Positions 19,134-28,980 are shown, counted from the first letter of the stretch. The stretch is DNA of 64,000 bases from Paenibacillus_D sp047238105 (GCF_047238105.1 NZ_JBDFMD010000001.1:4402001-4466000); one strand, 5' to 3'. Numbers and translations: made by a program. Notes: generated by a model from the letters alone, not told the origin.

Positions 19134-20102
19134 CTATACCCACCACATCTCGCCTAGTGGTTCGCGGATCAGCACCTGCTGCAAGTTCTGCACCGCCTTG
19201 GTGAAGCCTTCATCAACAGACATCAGACCGTCTTCATGCTCGATGCTGACGACATAGTCGTAGCCGACGAGACGCAGCGCGCTGATGATATCTGCCCAGG
19301 TCTTCACGTCGTGACCGAAGCCGACGGTACGGAACTGCCATGCGCGGTCCAACATTTGCGTGTAGGACTGCATATCTGTCACGCCGTGACGGTGTACGTT
19401 GACCGGATCGATCGACGTATCTTTGGCATGGAAATGGTGGATGGCATTGGCGCGTCCAAGGATCTGGATCGCTTGTACCGGGTCGATGCCCTGCCACCAC
19501 ATGTGGCTCGGATCGAGGTTGGCGCCGATTGCTTCGCCTGCCGCTTCGCGGAGACGCAGCAGGGTCGCTGGCGTATGTACGGAGAAACCGCCGTGCAGCT
19601 CCAGACCGATTTTGACGTTGTGCTCGGTAGCCAGCTTGCCGATCTCGGTCCAGTAAGGGATAACTTTGTGCTCCCATTGCCAGTCGAGGATTTCTTGGAA
19701 GTCATTGGGCCATGGCGCAACCGGCCAGTTCGGATATTTGGCATCCTCATGGTCGCCAGGGCAACCGGAGAAGGTATTGACGACCGGGATGCCGAGCTTG
19801 CCAGCCAGCTCGATCGATTGACGGATGACCGTATCATGCTCGCTGGAGATCGCTTTCTGCGGATGCAGCGGGTTGCCGTGGCAGCTCAGAGCGCTGATCG
19901 TCAAGCCGCGGGATTCTACGGCGTCCTTGAAGGCAGCGAGCTTGTTGTCGTCAGCCAGCAGCTCGGCCGGGTTGCAGTGTGCGTTGCCAGGATAGCCGCC
20001 TGTGCCGAGCTCGACCGCATCGAGACCCTGCGCCTTGATATAATCGAGAGCTTCTTCCAATGATTTCTGGGCGAATAATACCGCGAATACACCTAATTTC
20101 AT
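19134..20102 (-). CDS. Sugar phosphate isomerase/epimerase (xylose isomerase-like TIM barrel)
   Basis: 322 residues read leftward from ATG 20102, behind AGGAGG. It belongs to the AP-endonuclease-2/xylose-isomerase TIM-barrel family, which isomerises or epimerises sugars and inositol derivatives using a divalent metal. Likely metal ligands are visible in order: the glutamate of GLELHGG, aspartate and histidine of NLDPSHMWW, histidines of HHFHAKD and the glutamate of SIEHED. The product begins KLGVFAVLF with no signal peptide, so it is cytosolic. It stands alone between a divergent U32 gene and its own terminator, so the substrate cannot be inferred from context. Confidence 0.88.
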   Translation of the reverse strand: MKLGVFAVLFAQKSLEEALDYIKAQGLDAVELGTGGYPGNAHCNPAELLADDNKLAAFKDAVESRGLTISALSCHGNPLHPQKAISSEHDTVIRQSIELAGKLGIPVVNTFSGCPGDHEDAKYPNWPVAPWPNDFQEILDWQWEHKVIPYWTEIGKLATEHNVKIGLELHGGFSVHTPATLLRLREAAGEAIGANLDPSHMWWQGIDPVQAIQILGRANAIHHFHAKDTSIDPVNVHRHGVTDMQSYTQMLDRAWQFRTVGFGHDVKTWADIISALRLVGYDYVVSIEHEDGLMSVDEGFTKAVQNLQQVLIREPLGEMWWV

Positions 20103-20154
20103 CGAATCATATACCTCCTATTAATGGGATGGTGATGGTAGCGCGTTCACTCGT

Positions 20155-20183
20155 ATTATAACATGTCCCGGCGCGGGATTGAA
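20155..20183 (-). promoter_or_regulatory. Probable promoter of the sugar isomerase gene
   Basis: On the minus strand TTCAAT (20183-20178), 17 bases and a perfect TATAAT (20160-20155). The -35 is weak. It lies about 50 bases before the start codon. The rest of this 251-base divergent gap shows no gene; the U32 promoter was not resolved. Confidence 0.5.
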
Positions 20184-20353
20184 ATGCGGCAGGCGATTTT
20201 CCGGATCAACATCTGGAGCCGCAAACGAAATGCCCGGTTTGGCAACAATTATAAGGGATTCCGCCCAGCAGACGGGTAGATTAGCGAACGCGGGTTTGAT
20301 AGAATAAGAACACGTACCTGAAATGCAATCATGACAGGTCTGTTTGGAGGATA

Positions 20354-22876
20354 ATGATGAAGACCTTAACAAGGCAAGATATCGAGCTGCTGGCTCCTGC
20401 GGGAGACTGGGAGTGCATGCGGGCCGCTGTCGCCAATGGCGCAGATGCGGTGTTTTTTGGTGTCGAGAAGTTCAACGCCCGGGCCAGGGCCAACAACTTT
20501 CGCAGCGACGAGCTGACGGAGATTATGGCGTTCCTGCACAGCTATGGGGTGAAGGGCTTCCTGACCTTCAATATATTGGTGTTTGAAGACGAGCTGGAGG
20601 ATGCCAAGCGGCTGATCGCTTCCTGTATCGAGGCTGGCGTCGACGCGGTGATCGTCCAGGATCTCGGCCTCGTGCGGATGATCCGCGAGATGTCGCCGGA
20701 CTTTCCGATTCATGGCTCCACCCAGATGACGATCACCTCGCCGGAGGCGGTCGAGTTCACCAAGCCGTTCGACATCGAGCGTGTCGTCCTGGGGCGGGAG
20801 AACAATCTGAAGCAGATCCGCAAGATCGGCGAGCAGGCGAAGCTGCCGATGGAAGTATTCGTCCATGGCGCGCTCTGCGTGTCCTACTCTGGACAGTGTC
20901 TGACCTCGGAGATGTGGGGCGGCCGCTCGGCCAACCGGGGCGAGTGCGCCCAGGCGTGCCGGCTGCCTTACGATCTGATGGTGGACGGGGCACACAAGCC
21001 GATGGGGGATGTGACTTATCTGCTGTCTCCGAAGGATCTGGCTGCGATCGACATCGTGCCGGAGCTGATCGAAGCGGGCGTGACCTCCTTCAAGATTGAG
21101 GGCAGGCTGAAGACGCCGGAGTACGTGGCCAATGTCGTCAGCAAATACCGCGCGGCCATCGACCGTTATTTTGCCGGCGACCGCTCCAAGCCCTCTGAAG
21201 TCGAAGTGCGGGAGCTGCAGCAGAGCTTCTCCCGGGGCTTCACGCACGGCTTCCTGGATGGCACCAACAATAAAATGCTGGTCGACGGCACGTTCCCCAA
21301 GAGCCGCGGCGTCTATCTGGGACGGGTAGAGCGCGTGCTGCGCGATGCGGTCGTCTGCCGGGTCGAAGCGCCGCTCAAGCGCGGCGACGGCATCGTCTTC
21401 GACGCCGGCGACCCGACCAAGAAGGAAGAGGGCGGCCGGGTCTATGATCTGCGCCGCCAGGGCGTCAAGCTGGACGGCGAAGCGCAGGAGGGGACCGTGC
21501 TGGAGCTGGTGCCGGGCCGGCAGGATGTCGATCTGCGGCGGGTGAAGCCCGGCGACCGGATCTGGAAGACCAATGATCCCGCGCTGGACAAGCGGTTGCG
21601 CCAGAGCTTCGAGACGGACAAGCCATATCGCGTCTTCCCGCTGCATGTAAGATTGAGCGGCGCGGCGGGCCAGCCGCTGCGCAGCTGGTGGACGGACGTC
21701 GAGAAAGGGACGACTGTCGAGGTGACGAGCGAGCTGGAACTCGAGACCGCCCAGAAGCGTCCTCTCGATGAGACGCTGCTGCAGGAGCAGCTGGGACGAC
21801 TGGGTGGTACGCTCTACCAGCTGGAGCAGTTGGAGATCCATCTGGGCGGCGAGGTCATCCTGCCGATCCGCGAGCTTAACCGGATGCGTCGGGAAGCGGT
21901 GGAGCAGCTCTCCGGAGAACGGCCCAAGCCGCCAGTCTACATCACCTATCCTGATGCGGACGTTCATGAGCCGCCGTTGCGGCAGCCCGGAACGTCGCAG
22001 GAGCCGCCGCAGCTGACAGCGCTGTGCCGCAGTCTGGAGCAAGTGGAAGCGGCGGCAGCGGCCGGTGTCGGTTTGATCTACGCCGATTTTGAATTCATCA
22101 AGCAGTTCCCCGCAGCTGTCGAGGCTGCGCGCAAGGCGGGCCGCCAGATCGCGCTGGTCACGCCGCGCATTCATATGCCCGGGGAGAACGGCTACCATAA
22201 CAATATTCTTAAGCTGCAGCCGGATGCGGTGCTGGTGCGCAATACGGGTGCTCTGTATTTCTACATGCGGGCCAAAGCTGAGGCAGAACGCGAGGGCCGC
22301 GGCGCTTCGTTCCCGCAGCTGATCGGCGACTTCTCGCTCAACATCGCCAATCACAAAACGGCGGATCTGTTCGTGGAGGCCGGCTGCGAGCGGGTGACGC
22401 CATCCTACGATCTCAATATCCAACAGATGATCGATATGCTGGGCCATGCGGACACCTCGCGGATGGAGATCGTGCTGCATCAGCATCTGCCGATGTTCCA
22501 TACGGAGCACTGCGTATACTGCACGTTCCTCAGCGAAGGGACCGACTTCACCAATTGCGGCCGGCCATGCGAGGAGCATGACGTCTCCCTGCAGGACCGG
22601 ATCGGCATGTCTCACCCCGTACGGGTAGACGAGGGCTGCCGCAATACGGTGTACAATGCCGTCGAGCAGTCGGGGGCCGAGTATGTGCAGCATTTCCTGG
22701 AGCTGGGCGTGCGTTCGTACCGGATCGAATTCCTGGAAGAATCGGCTGAGAAAGTGACGGAAGTGCTCGCGCTCTACAATGATGCACTGCAGGGCAGGAT
22801 CAATGGCTCGCAAGTATGGCGCAAGCTCAAAGCGACCAACCAGCTTGGTGTCACACGCGGCCAACTCGTCAAATGA
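20354..22876 (+). CDS. U32 family protein (RlhA/YdcP-like, with DUF3656-type extension)
   Basis: 840 residues from ATG 20354 behind TTTGGAGG. The N-terminal third is the U32 core (ELLAPAGDWECMRAAVANGADAV, then VFVHGALCVSYSGQC with the conserved cysteine and CAQACRLPY). The middle matches the DUF3656 type of insert, and the C-terminal part carries another cysteine cluster (EHCVYCTF...NCGRPC...GCRNTVYN). Once classed as peptidases, many U32 proteins are iron-sulfur RNA-hydroxylation enzymes (TrhP on tRNA, RlhA on 23S rRNA), so an RNA-modifying role is more likely than proteolysis. The stop overlaps the next gene start as ATGA. Confidence 0.88.
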   Translation: MMKTLTRQDIELLAPAGDWECMRAAVANGADAVFFGVEKFNARARANNFRSDELTEIMAFLHSYGVKGFLTFNILVFEDELEDAKRLIASCIEAGVDAVIVQDLGLVRMIREMSPDFPIHGSTQMTITSPEAVEFTKPFDIERVVLGRENNLKQIRKIGEQAKLPMEVFVHGALCVSYSGQCLTSEMWGGRSANRGECAQACRLPYDLMVDGAHKPMGDVTYLLSPKDLAAIDIVPELIEAGVTSFKIEGRLKTPEYVANVVSKYRAAIDRYFAGDRSKPSEVEVRELQQSFSRGFTHGFLDGTNNKMLVDGTFPKSRGVYLGRVERVLRDAVVCRVEAPLKRGDGIVFDAGDPTKKEEGGRVYDLRRQGVKLDGEAQEGTVLELVPGRQDVDLRRVKPGDRIWKTNDPALDKRLRQSFETDKPYRVFPLHVRLSGAAGQPLRSWWTDVEKGTTVEVTSELELETAQKRPLDETLLQEQLGRLGGTLYQLEQLEIHLGGEVILPIRELNRMRREAVEQLSGERPKPPVYITYPDADVHEPPLRQPGTSQEPPQLTALCRSLEQVEAAAAAGVGLIYADFEFIKQFPAAVEAARKAGRQIALVTPRIHMPGENGYHNNILKLQPDAVLVRNTGALYFYMRAKAEAEREGRGASFPQLIGDFSLNIANHKTADLFVEAGCERVTPSYDLNIQQMIDMLGHADTSRMEIVLHQHLPMFHTEHCVYCTFLSEGTDFTNCGRPCEEHDVSLQDRIGMSHPVRVDEGCRNTVYNAVEQSGAEYVQHFLELGVRSYRIEFLEESAEKVTEVLALYNDALQGRINGSQVWRKLKATNQLGVTRGQLVK

Positions 22877-24373
22877 TCGCCACGCCGAAACGTCATAGCG
22901 GAGCGCAGCGCAGGCGATGGCTGGGCTGGACCAATCTTGTTCTCCTGATCAGTCTGCTCATGCTGCTGCTCTCTGTCGTCGCCCTCTACCATACGTCCAA
23001 GCCGCTGCCCCCGGGTGCGTCTTATGACAGCGGCTGGTATGAGGCGGCGGGGGATGATGTGGAGCTGCTCTACAACCTGTCGTACCCGACTCCGGAAGGG
23101 GTTGGGTTCGAAGAGCAGATCTACAGCGCTTGGTACGAGACGGTTGCCGAAGCGGAGTCTTGGATCGTCCTCGACATGTTCCTGTTCAACGGGTATATCA
23201 ATGAAGGGCAGTCTTTCCCAGCGCTCAGCAGCGAACTGACGGACCGGATATTGGCGCGGATGGCGGAGCAGCCGGAGCTCCAGGTTGTCGTTATCTCCGA
23301 TGAGATCAATACGACCTACGGCTCCCATGAAGCCGAGGAATTCGAACGACTCCGTGAGGCAGGCGCGTACGTCACGATATCTGATACCGACGCGCTGCGG
23401 GATTCCAATCCGCTCTACAGCTCCATCTACCGGACATTCATCGGCTGGTTCGGTCAGTCTGGCCGGGGATGGCTGCCCAACCTGCTCTCCGACACGGCGC
23501 CCAAGGTAACTGCACGCTCTTATCTGAGGCTGCTGAACGTCAAGGCCAACCACCGCAAAGTGCTGCTGACCGAGAACCGGGATCGTCACCTCGGCCAATG
23601 CCCATGAGGCCAGTTATTATAACAGCAACATGGCGGTTCGCTTCAGCGGGAGCCTGCTCACAGAGGCGCTGGAAGCGGAGCTGGCCGTAATCCGATACTC
23701 TGGCGACACCGTACCGGAACTGGCGCTGCCGCAACGCAGAGGGACGGCAGGACCATTGTCCGGGGAGCCGTCCGGTGACACAGTCGGTGTACGCTGGGTA
23801 ACAGAAGGCAAGATCAAGGAAGGCACGCTGGCCATGATCGCAGGAGCCAGTCCCGGGGAGCGGTTATGGCTGGGGATGTTTTATCTGGCAGACCGCGAGG
23901 TGATCGACGCGATCGTCGAAGCCGCGCAGCGCGGCGTCGATGTCAGGCTCATCCTCGATCCCAACGAGAATGCCTTCGGCCAGCAAAAGATCGGTCTGCC
24001 GAACCGGCCGGTCGCAGCCGAGCTGCTGGAGCGGGTGCCGCAAGGATTGGAGCTGCGCTGGTACAATACTACCGAGGAACAGTACCATATCAAGACGCTG
24101 CTGATCGAAGGCCGCGAGCGAAGCCTGTTGACGACCGGCTCCACCAACTATACCCGCCGCAATCTCGCTGATCTTAATCTGGAGGCCAACATTGAAGTGA
24201 GCGCTCCCAATGATACGGTTGTCATGCAGAGCGCAATCGCCCATTTCGAGAGGCTATGGCACAATGCCGATGCCGAGTTTACGCTGCCCTACGAGGCGTA
24301 TGAAGAGAAGCTTCCATGGGTAAAGCAGACGTTGTACCGGTTTCAAAAGTTTTTTGCATTTACAACATACTAG
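22873..24373 (+). pseudogene. Phospholipase D-like membrane protein, frameshifted
   Basis: Translation would start at ATG 22873, overlapping the U32 stop. After a cytosolic basic tail and one membrane helix (residues about 16-38) comes a phospholipase D-like domain. The first HxK motif (ANHRKVLLTEN) is reached in frame 1, but the frame then closes near 23607. The continuation IVTSANAHEASYYN lies one frame over and runs to 24373, including the second motif (YHIKTLLIE...TTGSTNYT). Removing one C at 23577-23578 (AACCGGG to AACGGG) restores a single protein of about 500 residues. The position normally aspartate in both HKD motifs is glutamate. Either a real frameshift or a sequencing error; the rest is well preserved. 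Confidence 0.8.
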
Positions 24374-24388
24374 ATTGGTTTTCCTCTG

Positions 24389-24414
24389 CCGACTCGTCAA
24401 CGGGTCGGTTTTTT
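24389..24414 (+). terminator. Terminator after the phospholipase D-like gene
   Basis: CCGACTCGT (24389-24397) and ACGGGTCGG (24400-24408) form a nine-pair stem with a two-base gap between the arms (outer pairs form, inner ones open), followed by six T. The gap to 24571 holds no further gene. Confidence 0.75.
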
Positions 24415-24571
24415 CTTGCATTCGACAGCAAACATTTGGTAATAGCAGGAATCGACAAGGGTGAACGAGAAGGTTATACATACCGATAAAGAAATAAAGA
24501 GAGCTTCTGAACAAAAGGGCGGGAAGCGTTCATCCACCGGATAAAAATAAACAAGCAAGAGGTATCTTCCA

Positions 24572-26389
24572 ATGAACAAACCTAGCGAAACAACGACATC
24601 GATCAATTGGGGCCGACTTGTGCTGGAGCTGGAACAGCAATATCTCGCTGGCAAGCTGCCGGAAAGGGAGGCCTACGCCGTGCTGCCTGCTTCGATCCGG
24701 CAGACTTCGCCGCTGCTGCTGCGTGTCGAGTGCATCCGCTTGCTGGCGGAAGGGGAAACGCGAGAAGCGGCGGAGCAACTGTCAATGGCTGTCAAAGGCT
24801 TTGCAGCCCAGAGCAATGAACGGGAGATGCTCTCGATGATGGGACTGCTGGCGCTGCTGTACACGCAGATTGGCGGCACGCCGGAGAACCGGACGGTACT
24901 TGACTTTCTGCAGGAGGAGTATGATCGGACACCAGGCCAGTGCAGCGGCTTCGTGCTGTGGGCGCTTGCACGTCAAGGCGGGACCTCGGGGGAGGCTGAC
25001 CATCACAAGCGATGGGAGCAGGCGGACATTCGGTACCGGGAAGCGGCTGCCCGTTTTGCGGACGCCGGTGAACCTATCTGGTTTGCCGGATTGCTGCTCG
25101 ACCGATGGGTGTATGACGCCGATAGCTTCCGGGACTCGGTGGCATGGGAGCGGTGGCTGGAGCTGCTGCGTCAATGGTCGACGCTGTATCCGTTATGCGG
25201 CCAGGCCTATCTGCTGCTGAGGGATGATGGCGCCGAGTCTTCAGAGTATGACCAGCTGCAGGAGAGCGCCAGTCTGCCGGAGGGAGAGGAAGAGGGACTG
25301 CCCGGCCGTTTTCATATCCTGGCGCAAGCGATCAGTCATCCAGAGAGTCCTGTCACCGGTACGGAGAAGTTCAGTCATGATGCTGAGGTCCAGCTGTTCG
25401 TGATGCCTGGCGAGCTAGATGAGATCGTGGCAGCGGATAATGAGCATAACGCGGCTGCCTGGCTGCGCAAGGCGATGAGGCTGTCCCGGTCGATCGGTTC
25501 GCCGGCAGCCTTCAGGCTGGCAGAGCGTCTGTCCCGGACGCTGCAGGAGCGGCGGCCGGACTGGGGCGCGCTGACCGAGGAGCAATCCGCGGCTTCGGCC
25601 ACGATAGCGCCTGCGAGGGAAGAGGCCGTGGACCAAGCAGCAGCGGCGCAGGCTACGATGCAAGTGCAGCTGTTCTCGGGGTTGCGATTCACAACCGGGG
25701 CTGGCGAAGAGATCGAGCTCAAGTGGAAGCGGCGCAAAGCGCGGGAGCTCTTCATCTACCTGCTCCTGCAGCCAGGGTACCGGGCGATGAGAGAGATCAT
25801 CCTGGAGCAGGTATTCGGCGAGGGGGAAGCGGCCAAGCTGGCTAACCATCTGTATGTTTCGCTGCATGAGCTCAGACATATGCTCAAAGCCAGCGGGTGG
25901 GAAGGTGCCGTCTATGTGCGCGGCGGCGTCATCGGCATCGAGGAGTCGTGCGTTGGCGTGATCGATGCCGAGCAATATCAGGCGCTCACTCGTGTCGGAG
26001 ACCAGCTGTGGGCTGACGACCGTGAAGCGGCGGTCAAGCTCTACTTGGATGCTGCCAAACTCTATGGTCCGTTTGGCAGCGACTTGCCCTATGCCGAATG
26101 GCTGGAACGGTGGCGGGCTCAGCTCCTTGATAGACAGACGCTAACGGTAAAGCGATTGGTGGAGTATTACGGGGAATGGGAAGACAAGACCCGTACCGAG
26201 CATTGGCTCAATGAGTGGATTGCGCTGCGGCCGGATCATGAGGAGGCCTATCAGGCGATGATACGCTTCTGGAAAGGGCTCGGCCATGAAGCCGAAGCGA
26301 TCAGCTGGTACCGGCGGCTGGAGAGGATCTGCGAGGAGGATCTGGCTACCGTGCCGCTCGAAGAGACCAGGCGACTTTTATGGCCATAA
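24572..26389 (+). CDS. SARP-like transcriptional regulator with C-terminal BTAD domain
   Basis: 605 residues. The N-terminal 350 residues are helical and acidic, TPR-like in spacing, with no recognised enzyme motif. From about residue 365 an OmpR-type winged-helix DNA-binding domain begins (VQLFSGLRFTTG...RRKARELFIYLLL), followed by a bacterial transcriptional activator domain of helical repeats to the end. This order is inverted relative to Streptomyces SARPs, which place the DNA-binding domain first. The gene end overlaps the start of the phosphatase gene by 10 bases, so it is co-translated with a partner-switching system and may be its output or its regulator. Ribosome site weak (AGAGGTATCTTCCA). 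Confidence 0.8.
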   Translation: MNKPSETTTSINWGRLVLELEQQYLAGKLPEREAYAVLPASIRQTSPLLLRVECIRLLAEGETREAAEQLSMAVKGFAAQSNEREMLSMMGLLALLYTQIGGTPENRTVLDFLQEEYDRTPGQCSGFVLWALARQGGTSGEADHHKRWEQADIRYREAAARFADAGEPIWFAGLLLDRWVYDADSFRDSVAWERWLELLRQWSTLYPLCGQAYLLLRDDGAESSEYDQLQESASLPEGEEEGLPGRFHILAQAISHPESPVTGTEKFSHDAEVQLFVMPGELDEIVAADNEHNAAAWLRKAMRLSRSIGSPAAFRLAERLSRTLQERRPDWGALTEEQSAASATIAPAREEAVDQAAAAQATMQVQLFSGLRFTTGAGEEIELKWKRRKARELFIYLLLQPGYRAMREIILEQVFGEGEAAKLANHLYVSLHELRHMLKASGWEGAVYVRGGVIGIEESCVGVIDAEQYQALTRVGDQLWADDREAAVKLYLDAAKLYGPFGSDLPYAEWLERWRAQLLDRQTLTVKRLVEYYGEWEDKTRTEHWLNEWIALRPDHEEAYQAMIRFWKGLGHEAEAISWYRRLERICEEDLATVPLEETRRLLWP

Positions 26390-28482
26390 GAGCGTCTATG
26401 TGCAGCGCACTGATGCGCAAGCTGATGACGGTCTATGCGGCTGCCCTGCTGTTCGGGGCGGGTGTGCGGTATCTGGAGGTGTGGTGGCTGCGTCACGAAG
26501 CCGTAGTCGGACAGCGATCCGGGAGCCTGGCGATGGCTGGAGTCCTGCTGGCGATCTGGCTGCTCCTCTCCGCGTACACCTGCTGGCGTCTTGTGCCGCT
26601 GATCAGGCAGTGCCGCCGACAGCCTACGCAAAAGGCCAGAGAAACCGCCATCACTAGATTGTTGACGCTTCCTTATGAAGTATTCGTCGGGTTGACGATG
26701 CTGTCGGCGGCGGTGTCCGTCACGCTGCATGGCAGTCAACTCGTATATGGTCAAGGCGGCTGGCGCTCCTGGAGCCGGCAAGAGCTGCTGGACAAATTTC
26801 AGCTGGTGCTGGGGGAGACCGGTCTTGGTCTGACGGTAGGCATCGTCTTGTACGTGCTGATCCGTCGCAGCGCGCGCCCGTTTATCCTGCAGCTTGAGCC
26901 GCTGCGGCTGAGCGGAGCGGGCAGGGCGACGATCATCGGACCGTTGATCGTCACCTATGCCGGTACGTTTCTGGTTGCGATCCTGAATCTGCTGCAGTTT
27001 GTCATCGTATCGGATCATCGCGGCCATGGGATGGACTCGAGCGCCTTTGCCGCTTCGTCGCTGTTTTATTTTGTCTTCGGCATGACGATGCTCAGCGTGA
27101 TCGCCCTCGAGTTCAGAAGGGATCTGCGGGGGATGATCCGCAGCATCCGGGAGCTGGTCCGCGGACAGCGGGAACGGGGGCGGCTGATGGATAAGATGCC
27201 GGTCATCTCCCGGGATGAGGCGGGAGAGCTGGCATTGGCGTTCAATGAGCTGAGAGAGAAGATCGGCCAAGAGTACGAGGAGCTCGAAAAGGAGCTGAAG
27301 CTGGCTTATAATATCCAGCAGCGCTTGCTGCCGCCAGGAGATATTACGGTCGGCCCGTTTCGCATCTTCTCCTGGAGCAGGTCGGAGCGGGAGGTTGGCG
27401 GCGATTTGTGCGATGTAGTCGCTCTGGATGAATCGCGAACCGCCATCGTCATCGGCGATGTCTCCGGCAAAGGCATGCCTGCAGCCTTAGTCATGTCTGC
27501 CGTCATCGTCCTGTTCCGTTCCGAGATCAAACGCGGCGGCAGCGTGGACGAGGTGCTCCAGCGCATCAATAAACAGCTGTGCGATGCACTGGGCGGGGAG
27601 AGCTATGTCTCGCTTGGCATCGGACTGGTGGATACGGAGCGGCATACACTGGCCTACGCCAGCGCGGGTCACCTGTCGCCTTATTACATCGCCGCCGGGG
27701 CGCCGCCTCTGCAGTTGGAGGGCTCTTCGCTGCCGATCGGCTTTGATCCGGACACGCGGTATGAAGGCGTGGAGCTCTCGCTGCAGCCCGGGGACCGCTT
27801 CGTCCTGTATACGGACGGGATGGTAGAGCTGCGCAATGGGGCCGGCGAGCTGTTCGGGTTCGAGAGGCTGGAGCGCGAGCTAGCCGGCTGGGAGCCAGGG
27901 GTGCCGCTTGCTCAGCTGGTCGATGGTCTGCTCAAGCAGATGGACAGCTATGGCGGGGACCGGGAGCAGGACGATCGCACTGTCGTCGTTCTGCAGATGC
28001 AGACGGCACAGGCTGCCACAGGAGGAGCCAGCATAACCTTGATGGATGGCGGGCAGTTGGTCTGGCAGTGGAGTCTGCCTGCCGAACATGGCTGCGAGCG
28101 GGAAGTGCTGGCAGAACTGGAGAAGCTGATCCTGGAAGCCTGGCCGCAGACCGTCAGGCTGGACGACATGAAGAGCGCCCTAGCCGAAGCGATCATCAAT
28201 GCGGCTGAACATGGCAATCAGCTCGACGCCGCCCGGCTGATCCGTGTCAGGGCGCAGATCGGCACACATCTGATCGTGTACCGCGTCTATGACCGGGGCT
28301 CCGGCTTTGATGCTTCGGCGCTCGACCGTGAAGAGCTGTACGACACGGATCGCTGTGAGCATGAGGATCCTCGAGGATGGGGGCTCATGCTGATCGACGG
28401 GCTGACGGACTATTGGGAGACGGGACGGGACAAGGATGGATTTTATGTGGAGCTGTTTTTCCTGAAATACAAGAAAGGGTAA
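26380..28482 (+). CDS. Membrane PP2C-type (SpoIIE/RsbU) phosphatase fused to an anti-sigma-type kinase domain
   Basis: 700 residues. The first 250 residues contain about six hydrophobic helices, then a HAMP-like linker and short coiled coil (about 248-310), then a PP2C domain with its metal motifs (GGDLCDVVALDE, VIGDVSGKGMPAALVMS and DRFVLYTDGMVE). The last 130 residues are a histidine-kinase-type ATPase resembling RsbW/SpoIIAB (LDDMKSALAEAIINAAEHGN, YDRGSGFD, RGWGLMLIDGL). Such proteins both dephosphorylate and phosphorylate STAS antagonists, so a signal in the membrane could set the state of the STAS protein encoded next. Start ATG 26380 overlaps the SARP gene; ATG 26398 is an alternative. 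Confidence 0.9.
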   Translation: MAIRASMCSALMRKLMTVYAAALLFGAGVRYLEVWWLRHEAVVGQRSGSLAMAGVLLAIWLLLSAYTCWRLVPLIRQCRRQPTQKARETAITRLLTLPYEVFVGLTMLSAAVSVTLHGSQLVYGQGGWRSWSRQELLDKFQLVLGETGLGLTVGIVLYVLIRRSARPFILQLEPLRLSGAGRATIIGPLIVTYAGTFLVAILNLLQFVIVSDHRGHGMDSSAFAASSLFYFVFGMTMLSVIALEFRRDLRGMIRSIRELVRGQRERGRLMDKMPVISRDEAGELALAFNELREKIGQEYEELEKELKLAYNIQQRLLPPGDITVGPFRIFSWSRSEREVGGDLCDVVALDESRTAIVIGDVSGKGMPAALVMSAVIVLFRSEIKRGGSVDEVLQRINKQLCDALGGESYVSLGIGLVDTERHTLAYASAGHLSPYYIAAGAPPLQLEGSSLPIGFDPDTRYEGVELSLQPGDRFVLYTDGMVELRNGAGELFGFERLERELAGWEPGVPLAQLVDGLLKQMDSYGGDREQDDRTVVVLQMQTAQAATGGASITLMDGGQLVWQWSLPAEHGCEREVLAELEKLILEAWPQTVRLDDMKSALAEAIINAAEHGNQLDAARLIRVRAQIGTHLIVYRVYDRGSGFDASALDREELYDTDRCEHEDPRGWGLMLIDGLTDYWETGRDKDGFYVELFFLKYKKG

Positions 28483-28515
28483 GGGGTAAATGATACGGGA
28501 GGAGAGGTGGGAGAG

Positions 28516-28923
28516 ATGGAGCAGCTTTTTACAGTGGAGGAGCGGATGACCGGGGATGCGGTGATCCTGGATCTGCGAGGGGAGCTGAACAAGCCAGCCG
28601 AGACTGTGCTGCTAGGCAGTCGCATTTGGGAGGACGGACTGGATCAGGGGCGGAGCTTTCTTATATTAAATTTGCAAAATATAAACTATATTAACAGCGG
28701 CGGGATGGCGGTGCTTATCCGACTTGCGAGGGCAGGCAAGAAGGGCAAGTACCACACGTTTGCTTACGGTGTATCCATGCACTATCAGAAGCTGTTCAGG
28801 ATGGTCGGGCTCACCGAATATTTGATGATATATCCTGATGAAGAGACGGTCATGCAGCGTATAGCAGCACTTCGCGAAGCCGAGCGGGGTGGAGATGATG
28901 GCAGTGCTCCCGAATCAGAATAA
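28516..28923 (+). CDS. STAS-domain anti-sigma factor antagonist
   Basis: 135 residues from ATG 28516 (GTG 28507 is possible; the region GGGAGGAGAGGTGGGAG could serve either). It is a single STAS domain of the SpoIIAA/RsbV type, with the helix-capping phospho-site region NINYINSGGMAVLIRLARA; the serine in INSGG is the expected phosphorylation site. The chain ends with an acidic, glycine-rich tail. It lies 33 bases after the phosphatase/kinase gene and closes the operon. Its target anti-sigma factor is either the kinase domain encoded upstream or a protein outside the window; no sigma factor gene is adjacent. Confidence 0.92.
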   Translation: MEQLFTVEERMTGDAVILDLRGELNKPAETVLLGSRIWEDGLDQGRSFLILNLQNINYINSGGMAVLIRLARAGKKGKYHTFAYGVSMHYQKLFRMVGLTEYLMIYPDEETVMQRIAALREAERGGDDGSAPESE

Positions 28924-28937
28924 GTGTGTGAATATGC

Positions 28938-28980
28938 AAAAAAACCGAAGTTCTATTCAGAATAGAGTTTCGGTTTTTTT
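28938..28980. terminator. Bidirectional terminator between the STAS gene and a convergent gene
   Basis: AAAAAACCGAA pairs with TTCGGTTTTTT across an inner TCTATT/AATAGA stem (28938-28980). A- and T-runs on both flanks let it serve both strands, matching the convergent genes. Confidence 0.9.

Noticed and set aside
20366..22864. Open frame of 832 codons antisense to the U32 gene
   Set aside because: Same codon-phase shadow effect; low-complexity residues (L, R, H, D, Q) and no ribosome site at its start.
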